A DNA stretch of 50,897 nucleotides from Bacteroidales bacterium UBA4893 (GTDB taxonomy: Bacteria > Bacteroidota > Bacteroidia > Bacteroidales > P3). The translations under genes were made by a program, and so were the position numbers. Where the stretch lies: contig DHCV01000023.1 in assembly GCA_002399025.1 (NCBI GenBank), positions 1-50,897 on the forward strand. The letters run 5' to 3'. Below, in pieces: positions 17,273 through 25,696 of this stretch (position 1 is the first letter of the stretch; the number at the start of each line of letters is the position of its first letter). Under the pieces are notes generated by a model. It saw nothing but the letters and a program-made list of their open reading frames with translations. It made no database searches and was not told the DNA's origin.

Positions 17273-19591
17273 TTATCTGTCAATATTTTTCTTGTTAAAC
17301 ATAATATATCCAAAGTTTGCTGATATTGTAAATGGATTAGTCTTATCGTCGTCTCTTTGATGATAGCCAGCAATAATACTTAGGGGTCCAATTGGAGTAT
17401 TGAAAACAAGAGTTGAACTTATTATCAAATATAATTTATTAAAAAAATCTGTTGAATAATACGGGAGGTTATTGTCTCTTGACATTATTCTTGAGATTGG
17501 AGCAAAAATATTTGCATTTAATCTAAATGATGCATCAATTCTGTAAAAACTTACTTTATAAATATTTTCAATACCAAAGGCTAAATACTGATTAGCTCTA
17601 TACTCTGGCATAAATTGAGTAAAGGTTTCTAAGGTTGGAGAATAAACACCTGCGTTAAGGAGTGAAGAGTTATAATTAGAGAAGAGATTTTGAAATGAAT
17701 AGAAGGCATCTGCATTTAATCCGAAAGCGAAATTCTTTGTTACATCTAAATAATGCTTATGTCTAAAACTAAATTGCATCCAACTATGTCTTTTTTCATC
17801 TGGATCGGATAATGTTGATGTATTACCAGGTGTAAAGTTTTCTTGTCCTCCAATATATTGAACCTGCATTTTGGAGAACAAGCCAGAGGTTGGAAACTGA
17901 ATATCATTCAGAGAAGAAAGGCTTCTTGTTAATCCTACTGCAATATGATTAAACTTTGTTTTGTCAGCAGTATCGTATATTGTTGTATGTTTTATATTAA
18001 AATATTCATCGTTAACTCTACCAAGACCTACATTAAAAACTAATTTATCTTTTACCCCAATTGGAACCCCCATACGAAACTGAATATTATTTTCATTTTG
18101 CACAATATAATTGAGTGGGGAGAAATCAAAGAAATTAGTTTTTAAACTATAGTAACTCCATTTGTTTGCATTAAATTCAACTTCTGAATAGAATGGGTAC
18201 TTAGATGGATAATCCAATCTTAATGCTGCAGTTGTGGAAGTGTAGTATCTGCCTAAATAAACATTTGATTTCACATGCCACGAACTTCTATTCATAAAAT
18301 TATATTCTGTACCAATAAATAAATGTGATATTGGATTTGAAGAAAGCAAGCCTCCTATTTTAACTTTAAAATTTTCTTGAGTACTAACATTTAAATTTAA
18401 GACATAGGATTGAGAAAAGTTATTATAATAAATGAATGGCTGAATTGACTTTATGTTTCTGTCAAAACACAATGAAAAATAATTCTTCTTTATTTGTTCT
18501 GAAAGGTTTATATCGTATGCATTATAGAAAATTGAGCTTTCGATATAGCTTTTTTGATATTTATTTACTCCCTCAACCACAACATTATTAATAACTAACG
18601 AAGGCTTTCTTTTATTAAAATCTTCTCTGATTAGAGAAATTTCTTCCTTAGTAATTGAATCATTTTGAAACTCCCTTATTTTAGATATCTTTTCTAAGGC
18701 AGCCTTATAGCCAATATCAAATGTTTCTTTCATTTTCCAAAACTCCAACACTCCATAGGTTTTTAAATCTGGTTCTATGATTACACTATTATCGCAAGTA
18801 ATATTATAGTCTGTTTCTTTTGAAACAATATTCTGCAAATAAGAAACAATATCTCCTTCTCTTGGAGGAGGATAATTACCAGAAATCTTAACCCCAATAA
18901 TTATGTCAGGATTATAAATTTCTTGCATTTCTTGTGAAGGGAAATTATTATACATACCGCCATCAAACATAACCTTTCCATCAATTGTAATTGGAGTAAA
19001 GTAAAATGGGAAAGTCATAGATGCTCTTACTGCTTGACCCAAGTCTCCTTTTCTTCTAATACTTGCTTTACCTGCTTCAATATCTGAGGTTATGCAAAAG
19101 AAAGGAATCATAAGTGAGTCAAAATTATTATTTGCTACAGCTGAAGCTCCTGCAAAAAGTTCCATAAAAGCATAATCCATCTGTATTGGGTTCACTACTG
19201 AAGATGGAAGTTGAAATCTAAATTTATTCCTTGTGTCAAACGAAAATGAAACTAAGGTCGGATCAGAATCATTTTCCTTATAATAGTATGAATAGTTCCT
19301 ATCAACTTTACCAGAAAGCCAACGCTGAAAATCATCTGAGAGGAATAGTTTTTCCATATCCTCAACATTATACCCAGAGGCATACAAAGCTCCAACAATT
19401 GCACCAACTGACGAGCCAGCAATATAGTCAATTGGGATATTATTTTCCTCCAATGCCTTTATTGCTCCAATATGTGCAAGACCTCTTGCTCCACCACCAC
19501 TCAAAACAAGTCCCACCTTTTGTGTTCTTTGGGAAATACAAGGCGAAACTGCAATAAGCAGTAGTAGAACAAAAAGTATTGCTTTTTTCAT
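17273..19591 (-). CDS. Patatin-like phospholipase fused to a POTRA and outer-membrane barrel
   Basis: This 772-aa protein has a signal peptide (1-20), then a patatin domain (about 25-300) with oxyanion loop GGGARG (32-37), nucleophile S61 in GSSVG and catalytic D210 in DGG. A POTRA-like domain (about 330-400, INNVVVEGVNKYQKSYIESSI in part) follows. The C-terminal third is an Omp85-type beta-barrel (about 405-772), with alternating aromatic strands and a terminal NFGYIMF strand. The layout matches PlpD-like (type Vd) proteins, which place a lipase at the cell surface. It probably hydrolyses phospholipids. It heads a likely operon with lolD and rlmB. Confidence 0.92.
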   Translation of the reverse strand: MKKAILFVLLLLIAVSPCISQRTQKVGLVLSGGGARGLAHIGAIKALEENNIPIDYIAGSSVGAIVGALYASGYNVEDMEKLFLSDDFQRWLSGKVDRNYSYYYKENDSDPTLVSFSFDTRNKFRFQLPSSVVNPIQMDYAFMELFAGASAVANNNFDSLMIPFFCITSDIEAGKASIRRKGDLGQAVRASMTFPFYFTPITIDGKVMFDGGMYNNFPSQEMQEIYNPDIIIGVKISGNYPPPREGDIVSYLQNIVSKETDYNITCDNSVIIEPDLKTYGVLEFWKMKETFDIGYKAALEKISKIREFQNDSITKEEISLIREDFNKRKPSLVINNVVVEGVNKYQKSYIESSIFYNAYDINLSEQIKKNYFSLCFDRNIKSIQPFIYYNNFSQSYVLNLNVSTQENFKVKIGGLLSSNPISHLFIGTEYNFMNRSSWHVKSNVYLGRYYTSTTAALRLDYPSKYPFYSEVEFNANKWSYYSLKTNFFDFSPLNYIVQNENNIQFRMGVPIGVKDKLVFNVGLGRVNDEYFNIKHTTIYDTADKTKFNHIAVGLTRSLSSLNDIQFPTSGLFSKMQVQYIGGQENFTPGNTSTLSDPDEKRHSWMQFSFRHKHYLDVTKNFAFGLNADAFYSFQNLFSNYNSSLLNAGVYSPTLETFTQFMPEYRANQYLAFGIENIYKVSFYRIDASFRLNANIFAPISRIMSRDNNLPYYSTDFFNKLYLIISSTLVFNTPIGPLSIIAGYHQRDDDKTNPFTISANFGYIMFNKKNIDR

Positions 19592-19624
19592 TAATACAAG
19601 TCGAACTTTTGTCTTTGAAAAAAT

Positions 19625-20809
19625 TTAAGCCTTTTCTAAAGCTTGTTGTAAATCGTTGATTATATCTTTTGCATCTTCAATTCCAACAGAAAAACGAACT
19701 AATCCTTCTCCAATTCCTGCACTTTGACGTGCCTCTGGAGACATTTTGGAATGTGTCATTGAAGCTGGATGTTGAATAAGAGTTTCAATTCCTCCTAAAG
19801 AAACTGCCAAAATACACATCTTAACATTATCCATTAGTTTCTTTCCTGATTCAAGTCCTCCCTTTAGTCCAAAACTAATCATAGTTCCTGTTCCTTTCAT
19901 TTGTTTTGCAACCAAATCTCTTTGCTTAAATGAAGCTAAACCAGGATATTTAACCCATTCTACCTTAGGATGGTTTTCCAAAAACTCAGCAACTTTCATT
20001 GCATTCTCTTGTGCTCTTTCTATTCTGATTGCAAGAGTTTTCACTCCACGAATAACCATATAAGCTTGATGAGGGTCCATATTTCCTCCCAAGTTAAACA
20101 TCATTCCTTTAATCTTGTCGTTAAGTTCTTTTGTTTTTGAAATAACAATACCGCCTACAATATCAGCATGTCCATTTATAAACTTAGTTACGGAATGCAA
20201 AACAACATCTGCTCCTAAGTCAATAGGGTTTTGAAGATAAGGAGAACAGAAAGTATTGTCAACAACCAAAACAGCACCAATTGAATGAGCAATTTCTGCA
20301 CAAGCCTCAATGTCTGTTATGTCCATTGTTGGATTAGCTGGTGTTTCAATGTAAATCATTTTGGTATTAGGCTTAATTGCTGCCTTTATTTCATTTAAAT
20401 CTGCAGTATTAACATAAGTTGATTGAACTCCAAATCGAGATAAATGTTGCTCCATCATAACTCTTGATGCTCCATAAACTGCTGCTGAGCTTATCATGTG
20501 TTCATTTGAATTAAGCAAAGCCATGTAAACTGTTGAAACAGCAGCCATTCCTGAAGAAAAAGCTATTGAATCGTATCCATGTTCCAAAACAGCAATTTGA
20601 CGTTCCAATGCCTTAACTGTTGGATTTCCCATTCTTGTGTAAATGTATCCTTGTTTTGTTCCTGCAAAACATTCTGCACCATCTTCTGCACATTCAAAAG
20701 CAAAGGTTGATGTTTGATAAATTGGCACTGTTGCACTTTTATATTCGTCGTGATGACCACTGTAATGGATTAGTTGTGAGCTAAAACCATAATCTTTTGG
20801 ATTTTCCAT
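19625..20809 (-). CDS. Methionine gamma-lyase-like Cys/Met-metabolism PLP enzyme
   Basis: This 394-aa enzyme belongs to the cystathionine gamma-synthase/methionine gamma-lyase family. The PLP pocket is visible: YTRMGNPT (phosphate site from the partner subunit), SSGMAA (phosphate loop), VVDNTFCSPYLQ with the aspartate under the ring and SVTKFINGHAD with the Schiff-base lysine. The tone of the sequence is that of methionine gamma-lyase (methionine to methanethiol, ammonia and 2-oxobutyrate). The pocket cysteine of the Pseudomonas enzyme is replaced: the loop reads VYGASR. A gamma-synthase or O-acetylhomoserine sulfhydrylase role therefore remains possible. A -7 box lies upstream. Confidence 0.8.
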   Translation of the reverse strand: MENPKDYGFSSQLIHYSGHHDEYKSATVPIYQTSTFAFECAEDGAECFAGTKQGYIYTRMGNPTVKALERQIAVLEHGYDSIAFSSGMAAVSTVYMALLNSNEHMISSAAVYGASRVMMEQHLSRFGVQSTYVNTADLNEIKAAIKPNTKMIYIETPANPTMDITDIEACAEIAHSIGAVLVVDNTFCSPYLQNPIDLGADVVLHSVTKFINGHADIVGGIVISKTKELNDKIKGMMFNLGGNMDPHQAYMVIRGVKTLAIRIERAQENAMKVAEFLENHPKVEWVKYPGLASFKQRDLVAKQMKGTGTMISFGLKGGLESGKKLMDNVKMCILAVSLGGIETLIQHPASMTHSKMSPEARQSAGIGEGLVRFSVGIEDAKDIINDLQQALEKA

Positions 20810-20851
20810 ATTCTATATATTATTTATTAAACGAAAATTAAATTTCTCCTG

Positions 20852-20859
20852 CAAAAATA
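20852..20859 (-). promoter_or_regulatory. Candidate -7 box for the methionine gamma-lyase-like gene
   Basis: The minus strand reads TATTTTTG, a full match to TAnnTTTG, about 43 bases before the start codon. No clear -33 TTTG at 19-20 bases is visible. Confidence 0.4.
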
Positions 20860-20944
20860 CAAAACAAATCAATACAATAATAAATATTCCCTTCCTTGTG
20901 AAATTGTTTTATCGTACATAAACTATATTTACGCTAAATTTAAT

Positions 20945-21046
20945 AAGATTATTTTTACTTAATTGAAGATTATTTTTACGAGAATAAGGGAAAAATCTCT
21001 TTAAATCAAGTAAAAATTTATTTATATCAAGAAAAAATTTTGCAAG
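20945..21046. repeat. Two short 21-base-period direct repeats
   Basis: The motif aagattatttttac occurs at 20945 and again at 20966. The motif atcaag followed by an A tract occurs at 21005 and 21026. Both pairs have a spacing of 21 bases. They lie directly before the 22-base array at 21041 in the 607-base divergent spacer between the lyase gene and mutB. Confidence 0.75.
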
Positions 21047-21120
21047 GTGGCAGGTTACTATATGTAAGGTGGCAGGTTACTATGTGCAAGGTGGCAGGTT
21101 ACTATGTGCAAGGTGGCAGG
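21041..21120. repeat. Tandem 22-base repeat, three full units and a partial
   Basis: Units begin at 21041, 21063, 21085 and 21107, with the core aaggtggcaggttactat nearly invariant and the fourth unit broken off after ggcagg. It is much more GC-rich than the surrounding spacer. The near identity of the units suggests recent expansion. Between 21121 and 21342 I see only A/T-rich DNA without recognisable features. Confidence 0.95.
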
Positions 21121-21342
21121 ATGCAAATTTTAAACCTTATCTTTTTAAACGATAACAAGGCATTAGTAAACTTTTTTCAAACATAAACTTTTTTTTCAGT
21201 ATATCTTATTCATAAATCAATGTTGCTTTTTCGCTATATGGTAATTAAAATCTCTACTTTTATTCTTATTTAAAATTGAAGAAGTATTATTATCATTTTT
21301 AAAAGCAGAATATTAGGTATCAAAAAAAAGAAAAAAGAAGTT

Positions 21343-21377
21343 TTTGTTGGTTAATTCACGATTATGGTATAATTTTG
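21343..21377 (+). promoter_or_regulatory. Promoter of the methylmalonyl-CoA mutase gene
   Basis: TAATTTTG at 21370-21377 is a full -7 match. A -33 box is either TTTG at 21343-21346 (23-base spacer) or TTGG at 21347-21350 (about 20 bases). The expected leader is about 33 bases before the ATG at 21417. Confidence 0.6.
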
Positions 21378-21416
21378 CAATCCAATAACATGATTTTAAT
21401 ATAAAATAAAAATATA

Positions 21417-23564
21417 ATGAGACCTAACTTTAATAATGTTGACCTCAACGCAAAGGAGAACAACTCTTCAAAAGCATGGGAACAAATAGAAGATAACGGA
21501 ACAAACTGGTTGACAGCAGAACAAATACCTGTTAAACCAATCTACACTCCAAAAGATTTGGAGGATATGGAACATCTTAACTATGCAGCAGGAGTTGCAC
21601 CTTTCCTTCGTGGACCATATTCAACAATGTATGTAATGAAGCCTTGGACTGTTAGACAATATGCTGGTTTCTCAACAGCAGAAGAATCAAATGCATTCTA
21701 CAGAAGAAATATTGCAGCAGGACAAAAAGGACTTTCAGTTGCTTTTGACCTTGCAACTCACAGAGGATACGATTCTGACCACGAAAGAGTTGTTGGAGAT
21801 GTTGGTAAGGCTGGAGTTGCAGTGGATTCAATTTTAGACATGAAGATTCTCTTTGATCAAATCCCATTAGACAAGATGTCTGTTTCAATGACTATGAATG
21901 GTGCAGTATTACCAATACTTGCCTTCTACATTATTGCAGCTGAAGAACAAGGAGTTTCAATGGACAAACTTAGTGGAACCATCCAAAATGATATTCTAAA
22001 AGAATTTATGGTGAGAAACACTTACATTTATCCACCAAAACCATCAATGAAGATAATTGCTGATATCTTTGAATTTACTTCAAAGAATATGCCTAAGTTC
22101 AATTCAATATCTATTTCAGGTTATCACATGCAAGAAGCAGGTGCAACTTGCGATATTGAAATGGCTTATACCTTAGCTGACGGATTAGAATATTTGAGAG
22201 CAGGTATTAATGCAGGAATGAGCATTGACCAATTTGCACCAAGACTTTCTTTCTTCTGGGCAATTGGTATGAATCATTTCATGGAAATAGCAAAAATGAG
22301 AGCAGCAAGAATGCTTTGGGCTAAATTGGTTAGTCAATTCAACCCTAAAAGCCAAAAATCACTTGCACTAAGAACACACTCTCAAACTTCCGGATGGTCA
22401 TTAACCGAACAAGATCCATTTAATAATGTTGCAAGAACATGTGTTGAAGCAACAGCAGCAGCACTTGGACACACACAATCACTACATACAAACGCTCTTG
22501 ATGAAGCAATTGCTTTGCCAACAGATTTCTCTGCCAGAATTGCTCGTAACACTCAAATCTATCTTCAAGAAGAAACAAATATTTGCAAAAGTGTTGACCC
22601 ATGGGCAGGTTCCTACTATGTTGAAAGTCTTACTCACGAAATTGCACACAAAGCTTGGCAACATATCCAAGAAGTTGAAAAATTGGGAGGAATGGCAGCT
22701 GCAATTGAAAGTGGAGTTCCTAAAATGAGAATTGAAGAAGCAGCAGCAAGAAAACAAGCTCGCATTGACTCAAACAGAGATACTATTTTGGGAGTTAACA
22801 AATATCGTTTGGAAAAAGAAGACCCAATTGAAACTCTTGAAGTAGACAATACTGTTGTTAGAGAAGCTCAATTAAAACGTTTAGCTGAACTAAGAGCAAA
22901 TCGTAATGAAAAAGAATGTCAAGAATCATTGGAAAGACTTTCTGAAGTTGCAAGAACTGGAAACGGGAACCTGTTGGAATATGCTATTGATTGTGCAAGA
23001 AAGAGAGCTTCATTGGGAGAGATTTCAATGGCAATGGAAAAACATTTTGGACGTTATAAAGCAAAAATAAATCTTATTTCAAACGTGTATAGTGCAGAAA
23101 CAAAAGATAGTTCAAGCTTTAAGAAAGCAGTAGAACTTGCAGATAAATTTGCTTCAATGGAAGGACGCCGACCAAGAATTATGGTGGCAAAAATGGGACA
23201 AGACGGACATGACCGTGGAGCTAAGGTTGTAGCAACTGGATATGCTGACATCGGATTTGATGTTGACATGGGACCACTTTTCCAAACTCCAGCAGAAGCA
23301 GCAAAACAAGCCGTAGAAAACGATGTTCATGTTCTTGGAGTTTCATCACTTGCAGCAGGACACAAAACTTTGGTTCCTCAAGTAATTGAAGAGTTGAAGA
23401 AACTTGGAAGAGAAGATATAGTTGTAATTGTTGGTGGAGTTATTCCTCCTCAAGACTACGATTATCTATACAAAGCAGGAGCTGCAGCAGTCTTTGGACC
23501 TGGCTCAATCATTTCTGACTGTGCTATTAAGATACTTAACCTACTTATTGAGGCAAACAAATAG
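21417..23564 (+). CDS. mutB: Methylmalonyl-CoA mutase large subunit
   Basis: This 715-aa adenosylcobalamin enzyme interconverts succinyl-CoA and (R)-methylmalonyl-CoA on the propionate pathway. The substrate barrel (about 50-560) has RGPYSTMY, STAEESNAFYRRN and FDLATHRGYDSDH. The C-terminal B12 domain (about 585-715) shows the base-off motif DGHDRG, with the cobalt-ligand His near residue 597, then VLGVSSLAAGH and VVGGVIPPQDY. The length and catalytic motifs match the catalytic subunit of the two-subunit bacterial enzyme. The small subunit gene mutA, usually directly upstream, is absent: upstream is only repeat-filled spacer. A terminator follows at 23803-23834. Confidence 0.96.
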   Translation: MRPNFNNVDLNAKENNSSKAWEQIEDNGTNWLTAEQIPVKPIYTPKDLEDMEHLNYAAGVAPFLRGPYSTMYVMKPWTVRQYAGFSTAEESNAFYRRNIAAGQKGLSVAFDLATHRGYDSDHERVVGDVGKAGVAVDSILDMKILFDQIPLDKMSVSMTMNGAVLPILAFYIIAAEEQGVSMDKLSGTIQNDILKEFMVRNTYIYPPKPSMKIIADIFEFTSKNMPKFNSISISGYHMQEAGATCDIEMAYTLADGLEYLRAGINAGMSIDQFAPRLSFFWAIGMNHFMEIAKMRAARMLWAKLVSQFNPKSQKSLALRTHSQTSGWSLTEQDPFNNVARTCVEATAAALGHTQSLHTNALDEAIALPTDFSARIARNTQIYLQEETNICKSVDPWAGSYYVESLTHEIAHKAWQHIQEVEKLGGMAAAIESGVPKMRIEEAAARKQARIDSNRDTILGVNKYRLEKEDPIETLEVDNTVVREAQLKRLAELRANRNEKECQESLERLSEVARTGNGNLLEYAIDCARKRASLGEISMAMEKHFGRYKAKINLISNVYSAETKDSSSFKKAVELADKFASMEGRRPRIMVAKMGQDGHDRGAKVVATGYADIGFDVDMGPLFQTPAEAAKQAVENDVHVLGVSSLAAGHKTLVPQVIEELKKLGREDIVVIVGGVIPPQDYDYLYKAGAAAVFGPGSIISDCAIKILNLLIEANK

Positions 23565-23573
23565 AGCCTAATC

Positions 23574-23813
23574 AACTCTTAAATAATAAGAAACGCCCTA
23601 ATCATGACCTTTAAACGAAGAGTTCATGAGCACGAAATGGCATTTCGTTACGATGAAATGCCATTTCGATATTAATGAAATGCCATCTCGTTGAAACGAA
23701 ATGGCATTTCGTCCTCATAAAGACGAAGTTTTGAGGTCATCAAAAGGCGGTTTTAGTGTTATAATTACTGCGTTTTGACATCGCAAACTCTTACATAATA
23801 AGAAACGCCGTAA
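23574..23813. repeat. 28-base imperfect direct repeats flanking repeat element B
   Basis: The segment 23574-23601 (aactcttaaataataagaaa, then cgccctaa) recurs at 23786-23813 with two differences in 28 bases. The right copy contains the 5' arm of the mutB terminator, while the left copy carries the same arm with nothing to pair to. The two copies enclose element B, as a target duplication would. Confidence 0.85.
23594..23803. repeat. Phased 21-22-base palindromic repeat element, copy B
   Basis: Units begin at 23594, 23616 (left arm), 23633, 23654, 23676, 23697 (palindromic cores) and 23716, 23738, 23760, 23782 (right arm). The spacing 17-21-22-21-19-22-22-22 from 23616 on is identical to copy A at 6439-6692. 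The 17-mer acgaaatggcatttcgt occurs at 23632-23648 and 23696-23712 here and at 6521-6537 in copy A. Shared arm segments include acctttaaacgaagagttca and ggtcatcaaaaggc. It lies between the convergent mutB and barrel genes. Confidence 0.9.
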
Positions 23814-23838
23814 AGATTACTCTTTACGGCGTTTTTAA
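23803..23838 (+). terminator. Rho-independent terminator of mutB
   Basis: A 14-bp perfect stem (aaacgccgtaaaga at 23803-23816 with tctttacggcgttt at 23821-23834), a 4-base loop and a T run. It may also stop the convergent barrel operon that ends at 23865. Confidence 0.92.
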
Positions 23839-23864
23839 TTTTACTAAATGTTTAAAAACTTATT

Positions 23865-24701
23865 TTAGAACATTCCAACAAAACCTAATCTTATTGCAAC
23901 ATTATTTAATCCTAACTCAGGAAAATCAGTAACTTTTTGCTTTGAGTTGGAAAGGTAGGCATCTCTAAAGTGGAATGTATGACGATATTCTCCAGCAATG
24001 ACAAAATATTCTGAAGGACTTCCAAAACGTAGTTCAAGTCCTATTGGAACATAGAAATTTGTTTGGCGAATTGACCAAGCATTGCCTGCAATTGAGTCCA
24101 TGGTTAGATTATTATCAGTTGTTCTTACGTATTCATGTACTCCAGAGCTTACTCCAATCCCAACTCTTGGAACTACCATAAATTTCTCATTCTTTAGTTT
24201 AATGACTGGATAGCCTGCATTGAGTGATAAGAATCCAAAGAAAGAGCCAAGATATTTATTATTTGATCTGTTGGAACTTCCTTCAAATCCTAAATCAAAA
24301 GCAATCTCCAAACCAAAAGGAGTAGCTGCTCCAAGTTGATATACTAATCCAAAATTGAAGTCATTAATATCTCTCATCCCTAATTTAGAATTCATTGCAC
24401 CATTATCATTAATAAAAGAACCCAAAAAACTCAAGCCAACAAGAGCCTTTGTTTCTTTCTTTTTAGGAGCAGGCTTCACAACATCTGCAACTGAACCTTG
24501 GTCATAAAATGTTCTTTCTACTGTTACTTCTGTTTCAGTTGTTGATTTTCCATTAACTGTGGTAGTGGTTGTTTTGGTTGTGATGGTTGAATCGCCTTCA
24601 TACTTAGTTTCAACAAAGATTGAGGTTGTTTTGTTTGCGTTTTGTCCCAGTGAGATAGTATATATCCCAAGTGCGAGGACTAATAGAATTACTTTCTTCA
24701 T
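23865..24701 (-). CDS. Outer-membrane beta-barrel protein, paralogue 1
   Basis: This 278-aa protein has a signal peptide (1-19, ending SLGQ). Next comes a Thr-rich polar segment (about 35-85, with EGDSTITTKTTTTTVNGKS), a short basic linker, and from about residue 88 an 8- to 10-strand barrel-like region of alternating residues. It ends in the typical NNVAIRLGFVGMF with terminal Phe. The next gene upstream encodes the same layout (GDSVYYKKITTTT, LGMKGINNINVG against LGMRDINDFNFG here), so the two arose by duplication. The family resembles OmpW/PorT-like Bacteroidetes barrels, and no function can be assigned. Confidence 0.75.
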   Translation of the reverse strand: MKKVILLVLALGIYTISLGQNANKTTSIFVETKYEGDSTITTKTTTTTVNGKSTTETEVTVERTFYDQGSVADVVKPAPKKKETKALVGLSFLGSFINDNGAMNSKLGMRDINDFNFGLVYQLGAATPFGLEIAFDLGFEGSSNRSNNKYLGSFFGFLSLNAGYPVIKLKNEKFMVVPRVGIGVSSGVHEYVRTTDNNLTMDSIAGNAWSIRQTNFYVPIGLELRFGSPSEYFVIAGEYRHTFHFRDAYLSNSKQKVTDFPELGLNNVAIRLGFVGMF

Positions 24702-24722
24702 ATTTATTAATTTATTTTGATG

Positions 24723-25598
24723 TTATTTATTAAAAATTCCTGTTAACCCGATTTTGATTCCTAAGTTATTAATTGTGAACTTAGGGAAATCATATACCTT
24801 TTGTCTTGTGTTTGGTAGCATAGCCCCAGAGTTATAGACATTAAAACGATATTCCACTCCAAAAGAGAGATAGGAAACGGGCAGAAGCCTATAAAGAAAC
24901 TCCACTCCCAAAGGAATAAAAAGATTATTACTATAAACCTCCCACGAATTGGCTTTAAGCTCTTCAAAGCTAATTGACCTATTAGTTGTTTGGGAGTATT
25001 CAAATTTTGTTGAATTAAAACCAAGTCCAGAATAAGGAAGAATCATATATTTATCTGCTTTTATTCTGAAAGGATAGGCAAAACTTAATGCCCCTATGGT
25101 TGAAACAGAACGAAGTTTCTTATTATCTGCTTTATTCATTAGTCTCTCCATTGCAAAACTCCCCTTAAGTTCCATTCCAAAGTGAAACCTTAGTCCCAAA
25201 GAAATATCCCCTCCAACATTAATATTATTAATTCCTTTCATTCCCAATAGGGAGTTAAGGTTTGAATTATTATTCAATGTTGAAAAAATCAAATTTATTC
25301 CTGTAATGCTTGCTGAAATACTTTTCTTGTTTGAGCTTGCTTTATGCTCTTTCTTTAATGAAGAAGAATCAACATCTTTTTTCAAAAAAGGATGTTCACT
25401 ATTAATTTTAGAAGAGGAAAGGATTTCTTCCTTAACCCTTACCTTGTCTTTATCGGTTGTGGTCGTGATTTTCTTATAATAGACAGAGTCCCCCACCCTC
25501 ACACTTTCTATCCTCACATTTACATTCTTATCCTTACTTTGAGAGAAAGCAGCAAATGCAAAACATAGAAAAATTATAATTAAAACTGTCCTTTTCAT
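24723..25598 (-). CDS. Outer-membrane beta-barrel protein, paralogue 2
   Basis: This 291-aa protein begins at the ATG ending at 25598, where a clean signal peptide starts (MKRTVLIIIFLCFAFAAFSQ). An upstream methionine at 25676 would add a second, unneeded hydrophobic stretch. After a charged polar segment (about 22-90) comes a barrel with the same landmarks as its neighbour and the end INNLGIKIGLTGIFNK. It precedes paralogue 1 by 21 bases and is likely co-transcribed. Its 5' side faces porQ divergently, so the two units could share a control region of under 100 bases. Confidence 0.75.
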   Translation of the reverse strand: MKRTVLIIIFLCFAFAAFSQSKDKNVNVRIESVRVGDSVYYKKITTTTDKDKVRVKEEILSSSKINSEHPFLKKDVDSSSLKKEHKASSNKKSISASITGINLIFSTLNNNSNLNSLLGMKGINNINVGGDISLGLRFHFGMELKGSFAMERLMNKADNKKLRSVSTIGALSFAYPFRIKADKYMILPYSGLGFNSTKFEYSQTTNRSISFEELKANSWEVYSNNLFIPLGVEFLYRLLPVSYLSFGVEYRFNVYNSGAMLPNTRQKVYDFPKFTINNLGIKIGLTGIFNK

Positions 25599-25696
25599 AA
25601 GAAATTTATTCAGAACTAAAATAATCAAAAACTTAAACGCAAATAATAAATTATATATTGCATCGTTAAATAACAATATTACTAATGATTGATATT

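Noticed and set aside
21041..21120. Replication-origin iterons
   Set aside because: The 22-base units resemble iterons in size, but there is no initiator gene, no DnaA-box cluster, and similar-period arrays occur at many other spacers.
23594..23803. Insertion sequence or MITE of a known family
   Set aside because: There is no transposase and no clean terminal inverted repeats. The 28-base flanking duplication is longer than typical for MITEs, so only a cautious 'repeat element' is reported.
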